A stretch of 64,000 bases of DNA, from contig NZ_CP042914.1 in NCBI RefSeq assembly GCF_008065135.1, positions 2,294,001 to 2,358,000 on the forward strand, given 5' to 3'. The position numbers and the translations under genes were made by a program. Below the pieces are notes generated by a model that saw nothing but the letters and a program-made list of their open reading frames with translations, did not search any database and was not told the origin of the DNA. This document shows positions 50,409 through 58,267 of this stretch, one piece after another. The stretch's first letter is position 1. Every line of letters begins with the position of its first letter. This DNA comes from Roseimaritima ulvae (GTDB lineage Bacteria; Planctomycetota; Planctomycetia; Pirellulales; Pirellulaceae).

Positions 50409-53144
50409 TTAGGAGCTGGAGTAGGTGATCGGTTGGATTGCCGAGACGTATTGTTGGTTGCTTTGCAGTTTCGAGATCGCGGCTTCCATGTTGTAGAACT
50501 GAGTTAGCAACCGTTCACGTTCGTTGTCCAAGCGAGTGTTGAGGGTATCGATCCGTTCGTTATTGCTTTCCACTTGGGCGGTCAGGGCGTTGCCGCGGGT
50601 CAGCAGCATACCGTTTTCGGTGCCCACCAAACGTTCGGCCAGCGCGCTAAGGCGAGCGGCCACGCCGGTATCTTCGGTGGTGAAAAATTCTTCGACCGAC
50701 GCCCCGTCGGACTCCAACTTGGCCGTCAATTTTTCTTCGTCCAGTTCCATCTGCCCGGTGTCGTTGAGCCGCAGGCCGACTTCGCCCAGCGAGGCGATAT
50801 CGCCGCTGCCGCGGATCGCACCGGACAACAGCCGCGAGTAACCGGTTTCGATCCGCAGGGCTTCGGTAGATCCGAACAGCAGGCCGTAGGTTTCCGTTTC
50901 CGCTTCGTAGAAGGTCAGCGAATCGAGCTTCTCCATCAGCAGGTTGTACTGCGTGACCAAGGTCTTAGCAGCGTCCACCACGGCTTTTGGGTTTTCGGCG
51001 ACACTGACGCTGATGGGATCGTCGGACAGTTGTTTGAGCGTCATCGAGAGGCCGCTGGTTTCGTCTTCGAAGACCCCGTCGATGCTGGTGAGTTTGCGGG
51101 CGGAACCGTCCTCGCTGGTCAACAGGATTTCGGCGTCCTGACCGCGCGAGCTGGTTTCGATGGCCAGGTCAAATCCGCTGGTGTCGATGCTGAACTGCCC
51201 CTGACTGCCGCCCTGACGACTGGTCAGACGCAGCGAATAAGAACCGTCTTCCTGCGTCGCGATCGAAGCTTTGACGTAGCGTTCGGACGCATTGATTTTG
51301 TCGACGATGGACTGCAGCGTATCGTCGGCTTCGACCTCGATGGACAGCGAATCGCCGCCCACGATGGCTTCGACCTCTTCGCCGTTGATGGTCTGCGTGG
51401 TGGCGGTGCCGGCCAAGCCCAGTTCGGTGGCGGCTACCGCGGTGTCGGTGTTTTCCACCGTCAGGGTACCTTCGCCACCGGCGGTATCCACCAGCGCGAT
51501 GCCATCCCCATTGGGATTGATCGACGCGGTGACGCCGATTCCAAGATCGTTGATTTCGTCGATCAGTTCGCCGACGGTTTCGATGTCCTGAGTTTTCAGG
51601 TTGATGGCGCTGGCCAGGCCCGCCGAGTCGGTCAGTTTGAAGGAGCCAGGCGTGATCCCGAAACCTTGATTGAGGTCGGACAGCAAGGTGGTTTCATCGA
51701 CGTACTGCCGGCCCAGATGTTTGCCGTCCAGGATCGTCGAGGTGCTGTCGGTGGCGATGCCCAGTCGAGTGGCCGTATCGTCGCTGCTGCTGATCGTAAA
51801 GTTTTCCGCGGCGCCGCCCGAGAGGTCACGAATCCGCAGGCCGGTTTTGGCGTCGTCCAGTTTGGCCACCAAGGACAAACCGCTGTCGTTGATCGCGTCG
51901 ACGACTTGTTGGATGGTGTCGGCGCCTGAGACATCGACCGTGGCTGAAGAACCGTCGCGGAGCGTGATGTCCAATTCGGTCAGGTCGCCCAGTCCCTGGC
52001 CGCCGCCGAGCTGCGACAGAGCCACGCCGTGCAGGTAAGGTGAACGCGAGGGTGATTCGATTTGACCTCCGCTGCCGGTGCCTTCGAATCCCAATGCCGA
52101 GGCCAGCTGGGAGCCATTCTGATCGGAAATCGTAAACGCTTCGGCGCCCGCCGTTAGATCTTGCAGAAGCAGGGAATCGCCGCTGGCGGAAATGGATGCG
52201 GAAAGTTTGCCGTCGGCGGCTTCGTTCAAGAAGTCCAACAGCTCGCCGACCGATTGCGGCGCCGTGCCGTCCTCGTCGTCGGCGGGGTTCAGGTCCAGAT
52301 CCAGCGAGCTGCCGTCGGCGAATTCGATCCGCAGGTCATCGCCCTCTTCCAGGGACACGCCCAGGTCGGACAGTGTGGTGGACTGAAAGGCCAAGGCGTC
52401 GGCCTGCGTCAGATCGCCCCCGACGGCCACATCGCCCGCGACGTTCAAACCGTAGAGTCCCAGGTCCGCCGCGGTTTCTCCGTCCCCGACTTCGTCGACG
52501 CGCAAATTGGCCGTCGTTTCCCCGCTCTTGTCGGTCAGCGTGATGCCGTCCCGGTCCGCGGAGGCCTGGACGTTGATCGTCGTGTTGGCGTTGATGGTGT
52601 CCAGCACATCATCGATTGTGCGGGCCGCGGACAAATCAATTTCCGCCGAGGCGCCACTGCGATCGGTAATCCGAATCGATCCCTTCTGGACGCCCAAGCC
52701 GCCATTTAAATCCTGCAGCGACAGCGAGTGCTCGAGGAAGCCCCCATTGCGAATGTCGATCTGGCCCTCCAAGCCCAAGGCCGTATCGGTACTGCCAAAG
52801 CGTTGTCGGGAGCCGACCGAGTGGGTGGCCGCCAACTGCTGGGTGGTGACCGTGTATTCGCCCAGCGGGGCGCCCGAGGACGAGGACACCGACAGGGCGT
52901 CCTCGTTGGAGGACGAATCTTTGCGGGTCTGAAACAAACTGCTTTCGGCCAACCGGTCGCCGGACAACTGCACCGCGATCACCGACGCGGTGAGTTGGGA
53001 GATCGCTTCCTGCTCCTGCCCCAGGGTATCGTTGCGAGCCACCAAGCGGTCGCGGGGGATCCCGCTGATCGCAATCAGTTGGTCGACCGTACCGGTGATG
53101 TCGGTACCGGTGATCAAGCCGATGGAGGTTTGGATTCTGCCCAT
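50409..53144 (-). CDS. fliD: Flagellar hook-associated protein 2 (filament cap), enlarged
   Basis: The ATG at 53144 ('MGRIQTSIGLITGTDITGTVDQLIAISGIPRDRL') matches the FliD N-terminus. The protein has 911 residues, about twice the common length. The long central part consists of repeated modules with Flagellin-IN-like sequences ('GSIRITDRSGASAEIDLSAARTIDDVLDTINA', 'GSFKLTDSAGLASAINLKTQDIETVGELIDEIND'). The C-terminal coiled coil 'ARLSALAERLVGTENGMLLTRGNALTAQV' and 'RERLLTQFYNMEAAISKLQ' is the standard FliD end. It caps the filament and places flagellin subunits. It sits between the flagellin gene and fliS. Confidence 0.94.
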   Translation of the reverse strand: MGRIQTSIGLITGTDITGTVDQLIAISGIPRDRLVARNDTLGQEQEAISQLTASVIAVQLSGDRLAESSLFQTRKDSSSNEDALSVSSSSGAPLGEYTVTTQQLAATHSVGSRQRFGSTDTALGLEGQIDIRNGGFLEHSLSLQDLNGGLGVQKGSIRITDRSGASAEIDLSAARTIDDVLDTINANTTINVQASADRDGITLTDKSGETTANLRVDEVGDGETAADLGLYGLNVAGDVAVGGDLTQADALAFQSTTLSDLGVSLEEGDDLRIEFADGSSLDLDLNPADDEDGTAPQSVGELLDFLNEAADGKLSASISASGDSLLLQDLTAGAEAFTISDQNGSQLASALGFEGTGSGGQIESPSRSPYLHGVALSQLGGGQGLGDLTELDITLRDGSSATVDVSGADTIQQVVDAINDSGLSLVAKLDDAKTGLRIRDLSGGAAENFTISSSDDTATRLGIATDSTSTILDGKHLGRQYVDETTLLSDLNQGFGITPGSFKLTDSAGLASAINLKTQDIETVGELIDEINDLGIGVTASINPNGDGIALVDTAGGEGTLTVENTDTAVAATELGLAGTATTQTINGEEVEAIVGGDSLSIEVEADDTLQSIVDKINASERYVKASIATQEDGSYSLRLTSRQGGSQGQFSIDTSGFDLAIETSSRGQDAEILLTSEDGSARKLTSIDGVFEDETSGLSMTLKQLSDDPISVSVAENPKAVVDAAKTLVTQYNLLMEKLDSLTFYEAETETYGLLFGSTEALRIETGYSRLLSGAIRGSGDIASLGEVGLRLNDTGQMELDEEKLTAKLESDGASVEEFFTTEDTGVAARLSALAERLVGTENGMLLTRGNALTAQVESNNERIDTLNTRLDNERERLLTQFYNMEAAISKLQSNQQYVSAIQPITYSSS

Positions 53145-53232
53145 GGTCAACTAACGCGGTAGGGGAAGGTTTCAGACACGTTCTAATAGATCGGCAAACT
53201 CTGCCGGTTGAGTTCAGTTTTTCGTCGTTTCC

Positions 53233-53387
53233 CGTAGCTACCGTCGCCAGACGGTGGGATCCGCCCGTAGCTACCGTCGCCAGACGGTGGGGGGCCCACG
53301 CTCTGGCGAGCGTAGCTACAAAAACATGCCCACGCTTTGGCGAGCGTAGCTACAAAAACATGCCCACGCTCTGGCGAGCGTAGCTAC
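53233..53387. repeat. Cluster of five REP-like hairpins
   Basis: Two direct copies with stem ACCGTC/GACGGT (53233-53257, 53267-53291) and three inverted copies with stem ACGCTC/GAGCGT (53295-53319, 53363-53387) or the same with one C-to-T (53329-53353). The inverted ones are separated by AAAAACATG. The cluster lies in the 330-bp gap between the flagellin terminator and fliD. Confidence 0.88.
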
Positions 53388-53406
53388 GGAGTAAGGTGGC
53401 GGCATG

Positions 53407-53442
53407 AAAAAACCAGCGGAAGGATCGGAATCCTTCCGCTGG
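53407..53442 (-). terminator. Intrinsic terminator of the flagellin gene
   Basis: On the minus strand a perfect 13-bp stem CCAGCGGAAGGAT / ATCCTTCCGCTGG with loop TCCG is followed at once by six T. It lies 33 nt after the flagellin stop. It should separate the flagellin transcript from fliD. Confidence 0.95.
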
Positions 53443-53474
53443 CGGGCGAATTTTCAATTACTCGAGAAGCGAAA

Positions 53475-56400
53475 CTATCGGATCAGCGACAGCACGTTCT
53501 GCGGATTCTGGTTGGCCAAGGACAACACGTTGGTACCGGACTGGACGAGGATTTGAGCTCGCGTCAGGTTGGCCGATTCGGCGGCGAAGTCGGCGTCTCG
53601 AATCGAGCTTTCCGCTTCTTGCAGGTTGGCCACGGTGTCGTTCAGCGAGACCAGGTTGCTTTCCAGCGTGGTGGCTTGGAATGCACCCAATCGACCGCGA
53701 AGGCTGGTCACTTCGGTGATCACTTCGTCGACGATCTTGGCGGCTCCCGCGGCGTCATTGGTCAAGCTCTTGGCTTGACCGCTGCCCAGTTCGTACAGGC
53801 GGCCCGAGGTGCCACCCAACTTACCGGTGCTGACGCTGCTGATGCCCAAGCGAGCTTGCTGGTTACTGACCACTTCGGAACCGAGTTGGAACAGGGCTCC
53901 ACCACCGGTGATCGAGAACGAGAAGCTTTCGTCGGATCCATCGGTCACGCTCAGCGACAAGTCCAGCGTGGCGGTGTTGATCGACAACGTGTTGCCCTTG
54001 CCGTTGGCCAGGGTGCCGTTGACCTGGGCGATGATGTCGGCCCCTTCGTCGCGGAACGCATTCAGGCTGGAAGTGAAGTTTCCGCTGTCGCCTTCGCTGA
54101 TCACGTCGATGGCGACTTTGGAATCACTGCCGTAAGCCGAGGAGTTGAATTCCAGGGCCCCTTCGTTGTCGACCGCCGTGATGCCGGTGGCGTCACTGAC
54201 CAGGTTGACCGCCGCGGCAACGTCTTCGATCGTTGCTCCGGCTTTGAAGTTGAACGTTTCCGCTCCGTCGGTACCGGTCAATTCAAACACCAGGTCGTCG
54301 GACAAGCCACCGGTGTCCGCCACTGCGGCGGTGCCGTCTTCGACGGTCGTGGTGGCGATGTTCAACTCACCATCGGTGTCCACCGTGGCGGTGAATTCCG
54401 TGGCATCGATCACGGTCTTGAGGTCTTCCAACGATTGCGGAGCCGCATCGTTGACCGTCACGGTCAGCGTGTTGGTGTCGGCATCGTAAGCGGCCGCGTT
54501 GGCCGAACCAGCGACAAAGCTGATCGTGGCATCGGCGTATTGGGTATCGTTGGTGTCGGCAGCGATGGTGATCCCCGGCGCGGTCGCGCTCAGCGTGGAA
54601 GCGGTCGGCAAAGCCGAGCTGAATTCCACGGCCGAAGCGGGCGAAGCGGCTTCACCGGTGAAGCCATCGACGTTGCTGATCGCCAAAGCGACATCGCCAC
54701 GCGTCACGGCATCGCCGTTGCCGCGAACGGTCAGCGTGTTGGACTCTTCGTCGTAAGCGGCTTCCACAGCCCCGACTGCCAGAGCATCGCCGTTGGAATC
54801 GGTCGCGCTGTTGACAAACTCGATCTGCGTGCCGGCGGCGATGCTGGAATCGGCCGTTACCGAAACTCCGGCAACTCCCGCGTCGGCTCCACCGGCGGTG
54901 GTGCCGTCAGCGATCGTGGTGTTGTCGATGTCGACGACGCCGTCGGTTTCCACCGTGAGGTTAAACCCGGTGGCATCGATGACCGATTTCAGGTCCGAGA
55001 TGTTCTGCGGAGCGGTATTGTCGACCGTCACGGTCAACGTGTTGGTGCCGCTGTCGTATGAAGCCGCGTTGGCTCCGCCCGAGGCGAAGGTGATCGTGGC
55101 TCCATCCAGGTCGGTGCCCGTTTCGTCGGCCGCGATCGTAAAGGCCGGTGTGGATTCGGTCAGCGTGACATCGTTGGGCGTGGCGGTTTCAAACCGCACG
55201 GCCGACGCGGCACTGCTGGCCGTGGCTTCGAAGCCGTCCAAGGAACTCACAGCTGCCGCCACGATACCGCGGGTGACGCTGTCGCCATTACCGCGAATTT
55301 CCAACGTGTTGGTACCGGAGTCGTAATAGGCTTCGGCTTGACCGGCGGCCAGTGCGCCACCGCCCTGCAGGGTCGTCGAGTTGATGAAGGTGACCTCGGT
55401 GCCGGCGGGGATACCCGAGTTGGCGGTGATGTCGATCGTACTGGCCAGGGCATCGTAACCACCGGAAGTCGTGCCGCTGGGCGTGGTGGAGTTGATGTCC
55501 AGGTCACCGGCGGTGTCGACCGTGGCGGTGAAGTCGGTGTTGGCGTCGATGACGGTCTTGAGGTCCGCCAGGCTTTGCGGCCCCGAGCTGTCGACCGTCA
55601 CCGTCAGGGTGTTGGTGCCCTCATCGTAGGCGGCGTCGTTGGCCGCTCCGGCGACGAAGCTGATCGTGGCTCCGCTGTAGGCCGCACCAGCGTTGTCGGC
55701 TTCGATGGTCAGCTGGGGCGTGGTGTCGCTGAGGCTGTCGTTTCCAGGGCCTGCTCCCGTGAAATCTTCGGTACCGGCGGGCGTGGCGGCGAGGGCTGAA
55801 AAACCATCCAGAGCGTTGATGGCCGACGCCACGTTGCCTTGCGTCACCGCGGCACCGTTACCAAGCACCGTGATCGTGTTGGTGCCGGCGTCGTAAGTCG
55901 CATCGGCGCCTCCCGCCCCTAAAGCGACCCCGTCGGAGTCCACCGCGCTGTTGGTGTAGGTGATCGTGGTGCCCGAGTCGATGCTGGAGTCCGCATCGAC
56001 GGTGATATCCGAGAGGGCTGTTCCCGTTTGGTTCAGGAACGAGATACTGCCCGAGGCTTGGGTGGCGTCAGCGGCACCGACGGCCCCGCTTTGATTGGTC
56101 AAAGTAAAATCGGCCGAAGCGACCGAGGCGGGGCTGGCACCCACGTCGCCGGTTTGGTTGGTGAAGTCAAAGCTGGTCTCGGCGATCGACGGGGCTTCGA
56201 AGGCCGCCGAGCTGCTGGAGATGCTGGCCTGACGGGCCGCCGAGGAAATGCTGACGTTGACCGACACGCTGCCGGTGGCGCCCAGGTTGGCCTGGTCGAT
56301 CTGAGCGTCCGTGACGCTCGACACCTGATTGGCGGTGCTGACGAAGTCCAGCGATCCGTCCAGCAACTTACGGCCTTGGAACGTGGTCGTCTGAGCGATT

Positions 56401-56774
56401 CGGTTGATGGCTTCCAGCGAGCTGTCGATCTGCAGCTGATTAGCCGCGATTTCGTCGTCGCTCAGAGCACCCGAGTTGGCGGCTTCGACCACCAGGCCGC
56501 GGATGTCACCCAGCAGGCTGCTGACCTGACCCAAGGCGCTGTCGGCGGTGCTGATAATTTGGCTGGCACGCTTGGTGTTACTGATGGCTTTGTTCAAACC
56601 ACCGATTTCACTTCGCAACGCTTCGCTGGCGATCAAACCCGCCGGGTCATCCGAACCAGAGTTGATTCGCAAACCGGTGCTCAATCGCGTCAGCGATTCT
56701 TGCAGAGAGTCATTGGATTGCTGAAGGCGGTTCTGAGCGATCAGCGATGGTACGTTTGTATTGATTCGTGTCAT
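53475..56774 (-). CDS. fliC: Giant flagellin with three internal repeats
   Basis: This 1,099-residue flagellin is about twice the common length. The N-terminal D0/D1 ('MTRINTNVPSLIAQNRLQQS', 'LSTGLRINSGSDDPAGLIAS') and C-terminal D1/D0 ('ESSIRDADFAAESANLTRAQ', ending 'NVLSLIR') are intact. Residues 200-250 contain three short '(F)xNQ(T/S)G' motifs. Residues 257-446, 447-637 and 638-815 are three tandem bipartite modules, each with 'AGT...TFINS', 'YDxGTNTL', 'GNGDAVTRG' and 'TLTVTV...PQSLxDLKTVID'. A Flagellin-IN-like motif follows (~828-870). The repeats should form the outward domains of the filament. No sigma-28 promoter was found. Confidence 0.95.
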   Translation of the reverse strand: MTRINTNVPSLIAQNRLQQSNDSLQESLTRLSTGLRINSGSDDPAGLIASEALRSEIGGLNKAISNTKRASQIISTADSALGQVSSLLGDIRGLVVEAANSGALSDDEIAANQLQIDSSLEAINRIAQTTTFQGRKLLDGSLDFVSTANQVSSVTDAQIDQANLGATGSVSVNVSISSAARQASISSSSAAFEAPSIAETSFDFTNQTGDVGASPASVASADFTLTNQSGAVGAADATQASGSISFLNQTGTALSDITVDADSSIDSGTTITYTNSAVDSDGVALGAGGADATYDAGTNTITVLGNGAAVTQGNVASAINALDGFSALAATPAGTEDFTGAGPGNDSLSDTTPQLTIEADNAGAAYSGATISFVAGAANDAAYDEGTNTLTVTVDSSGPQSLADLKTVIDANTDFTATVDTAGDLDINSTTPSGTTSGGYDALASTIDITANSGIPAGTEVTFINSTTLQGGGALAAGQAEAYYDSGTNTLEIRGNGDSVTRGIVAAAVSSLDGFEATASSAASAVRFETATPNDVTLTESTPAFTIAADETGTDLDGATITFASGGANAASYDSGTNTLTVTVDNTAPQNISDLKSVIDATGFNLTVETDGVVDIDNTTIADGTTAGGADAGVAGVSVTADSSIAAGTQIEFVNSATDSNGDALAVGAVEAAYDEESNTLTVRGNGDAVTRGDVALAISNVDGFTGEAASPASAVEFSSALPTASTLSATAPGITIAADTNDTQYADATISFVAGSANAAAYDADTNTLTVTVNDAAPQSLEDLKTVIDATEFTATVDTDGELNIATTTVEDGTAAVADTGGLSDDLVFELTGTDGAETFNFKAGATIEDVAAAVNLVSDATGITAVDNEGALEFNSSAYGSDSKVAIDVISEGDSGNFTSSLNAFRDEGADIIAQVNGTLANGKGNTLSINTATLDLSLSVTDGSDESFSFSITGGGALFQLGSEVVSNQQARLGISSVSTGKLGGTSGRLYELGSGQAKSLTNDAAGAAKIVDEVITEVTSLRGRLGAFQATTLESNLVSLNDTVANLQEAESSIRDADFAAESANLTRAQILVQSGTNVLSLANQNPQNVLSLIR
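54330..56006 (-). repeat. Three tandem repeats within the flagellin gene
   Basis: Module starts correspond to about 56006, 55436 and 54863 and the last ends near 54330, a period of about 570 bp (190, 191 and 178 codons). Shared landmarks are 'YDxGTNTL', 'GNGDxVTRG', 'TPxxTIxAD' and 'PQSLxDLKTVIDA'. Divergence is moderate, so they are old duplications and not recent slippage. Confidence 0.85.
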
Positions 56775-57355
56775 AGCTCTACTGCCCTTGTTCCTGAATT
56801 GAGGTGGGTCAAATTGGGATTGTCAACCGACCCACTTGCCGGATGACAGGGACCCCACATCCAGGATGTGGGAGCCGGTGGTTTTGTTTGGCGAGTGACG
56901 TTCACTCTTGTTGCGAGAACACGCGTTCTCACAGCCCCAGCGGTTCGTCCCTGTTAGGAATCACTGTCCCGTTTTTCCGCCGTACGGAAACATCGGTCAC
57001 CGCACCGGCGCCGGTCGCAACTTAGCTAAGTAAAACAATCGGGAATGCCAAAGCCATGCGGGACAGCCCGCATAACCGTTACAAACCTCCAGGGGCTTGC
57101 CAAAACAACCCAGGTGAAACCACCCCGCGGGGTGGTGCCAGCTCGCGTAGGGACGCCCATTGGGGGCCGCTGCCCCCCTTTGCATCGGCATTTAAGCGAA
57201 CCGGGAAGCGTGAAATGTTTTACCGATGAAAACCTGGCTCCCCTGGGAGGGGGGCGTGATTGAGTCGGGCGTCACTTACGCCCCCTTAGAAGTTGCCTAG
57301 CAAACCCTTTCCCAATCGTCCAAAGTCTGGCGACTTCGGCTACGGAGTTGCGGCT
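56775..57355. other. Flagellin upstream region, no gene
   Basis: This 580-bp gap precedes flagellin. It holds three successive hairpins: CCCACAT/ATGTGGG (56854-56872), GAGTGA/TCACTC (56893-56907) and GAGAAC/GTTCTC (56915-56930); an 18-bp palindrome ACCACCCCGCGGGGTGGT (57119-57136); a piece of the CGTGAAATGTTTTA... composite repeat (57206-57255); and a GTAGC-footed REP (57320-57343). The flagellin promoter should be here but no consensus sigma-28 or sigma-54 site could be placed. Confidence 0.75.
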
Positions 57356-58150
57356 TTAGCGGACCGCGGGGCAGCCGGTCAGCTGTTTGACGGCAGCTGA
57401 TAGATCGGCTTGCCGCATCAACGATTCGCCGACCAGGATGGCTTTCACACCGGCGGCGCCCAAGGCCAGCACGTCTTCGCGGCTGCGGATCCCGCTTTCG
57501 CCCACCAACAGCCGATCGCGGGGGATGGCTTCGCGCATCCGCACCGTGTGTTGCAGGTCGGTCTGGAAAGTCCGCAAGTCACGATTGTTGACGCCGATGA
57601 TGCGGCAATCGGTGGCCAGCACATGCGGCAGATTTTCCGGTTCGTACAATTCGATCAAGGTCGCCATGCCCAGTTGGCGAGCCAATTGATGCAGCGCGAT
57701 CAGACGCTCGGCTGTCAAACATTCGGCGATCAACAGGATCGCATCGGCGCCGGCCGCGCGGGCTTCATAGACCTGGTAGGGATCGACGATAAAGTCTTTG
57801 CGGAGCAGCGGCACCGAGACGGCGGCGCGGATTTCGCGGAGGTACTGCAGTTGGCCTTGGAAGAAAGGTTCGTCGGTCAACACGCTGATGCAAGCGGCCC
57901 CGGCGGCGGCGTATTGTTCGGCGATCCCGCGGGGCTGGAAGTCCTCACGGATCAGGCCCGCCGAGGGGCTGGCCTTTTTGACTTCGGCGATCAATTGCAC
58001 GCTGTCGCCGGCATCCAGCGCGTCATAAAAGTCCAGCGGGTCGGCGGCCTGGGCGGCTTGACGTTGGACTTGTTCCAGCGGCGTGGCGGCGCGCGAGCGT
58101 TCGATCGTGAGCCACGTTTGGGCAACGATTTTGTCCAGCACGTTTGACAC
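57356..58150 (-). CDS. trpC: Indole-3-glycerol phosphate synthase
   Basis: The GTG start at 58150 is preceded by AGGA at good spacing. The 264-residue (beta/alpha)8 enzyme shows 'LIAEVKKASPSAGLI' (catalytic Lys), 'ISVLTDEPFFQG', 'VPLLRKDFIVDPYQV', 'ADAILLIAECL', 'IIGVNNRDLRTFQTDL' and 'LLVGESGIRSREDVLAL'. It converts CdRP to indole-3-glycerol phosphate in tryptophan synthesis. No other trp gene is adjacent. It follows purH across a paired REP element. Confidence 0.97.
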   Translation of the reverse strand: MSNVLDKIVAQTWLTIERSRAATPLEQVQRQAAQAADPLDFYDALDAGDSVQLIAEVKKASPSAGLIREDFQPRGIAEQYAAAGAACISVLTDEPFFQGQLQYLREIRAAVSVPLLRKDFIVDPYQVYEARAAGADAILLIAECLTAERLIALHQLARQLGMATLIELYEPENLPHVLATDCRIIGVNNRDLRTFQTDLQHTVRMREAIPRDRLLVGESGIRSREDVLALGAAGVKAILVGESLMRQADLSAAVKQLTGCPAVR

Positions 58151-58174
58151 GGTAAGTCCTCTCTCGATCCATTG

Positions 58175-58241
58175 GTAGCCGAAGTCGCCAGACTTTGGTG
58201 ACGTTGGCCAACCCGGTCCAATCTCTGGCGAGATCGGCTAC
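58175..58241. repeat. Paired REP-like palindrome with ATCTC stem
   Basis: The left copy 58175-58198 has stem AAGTC/GACTT. The inverted right copy 58218-58241 has ATCTC/GAGAT around TGGC, a different but perfectly paired stem. The centre contains TTGGCCAA. It lies between purH and trpC on the same strand. Confidence 0.85.
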
Positions 58242-58267
58242 CCGAAGACGGCAGCTATCGGCGCAGC

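Noticed and set aside
52161-55326. Long plus-strand frames opposite fliD and fliC
   Set aside because: They mirror the biased, repeat-rich codon use of the real minus-strand genes and have no family features or start signals.
56775-57060. Sigma-28 or sigma-54 promoter for the flagellin gene
   Set aside because: Only partial matches were found (for example TGGCAT...TTGT near 57045 on the minus strand) and spacing or key bases are wrong.
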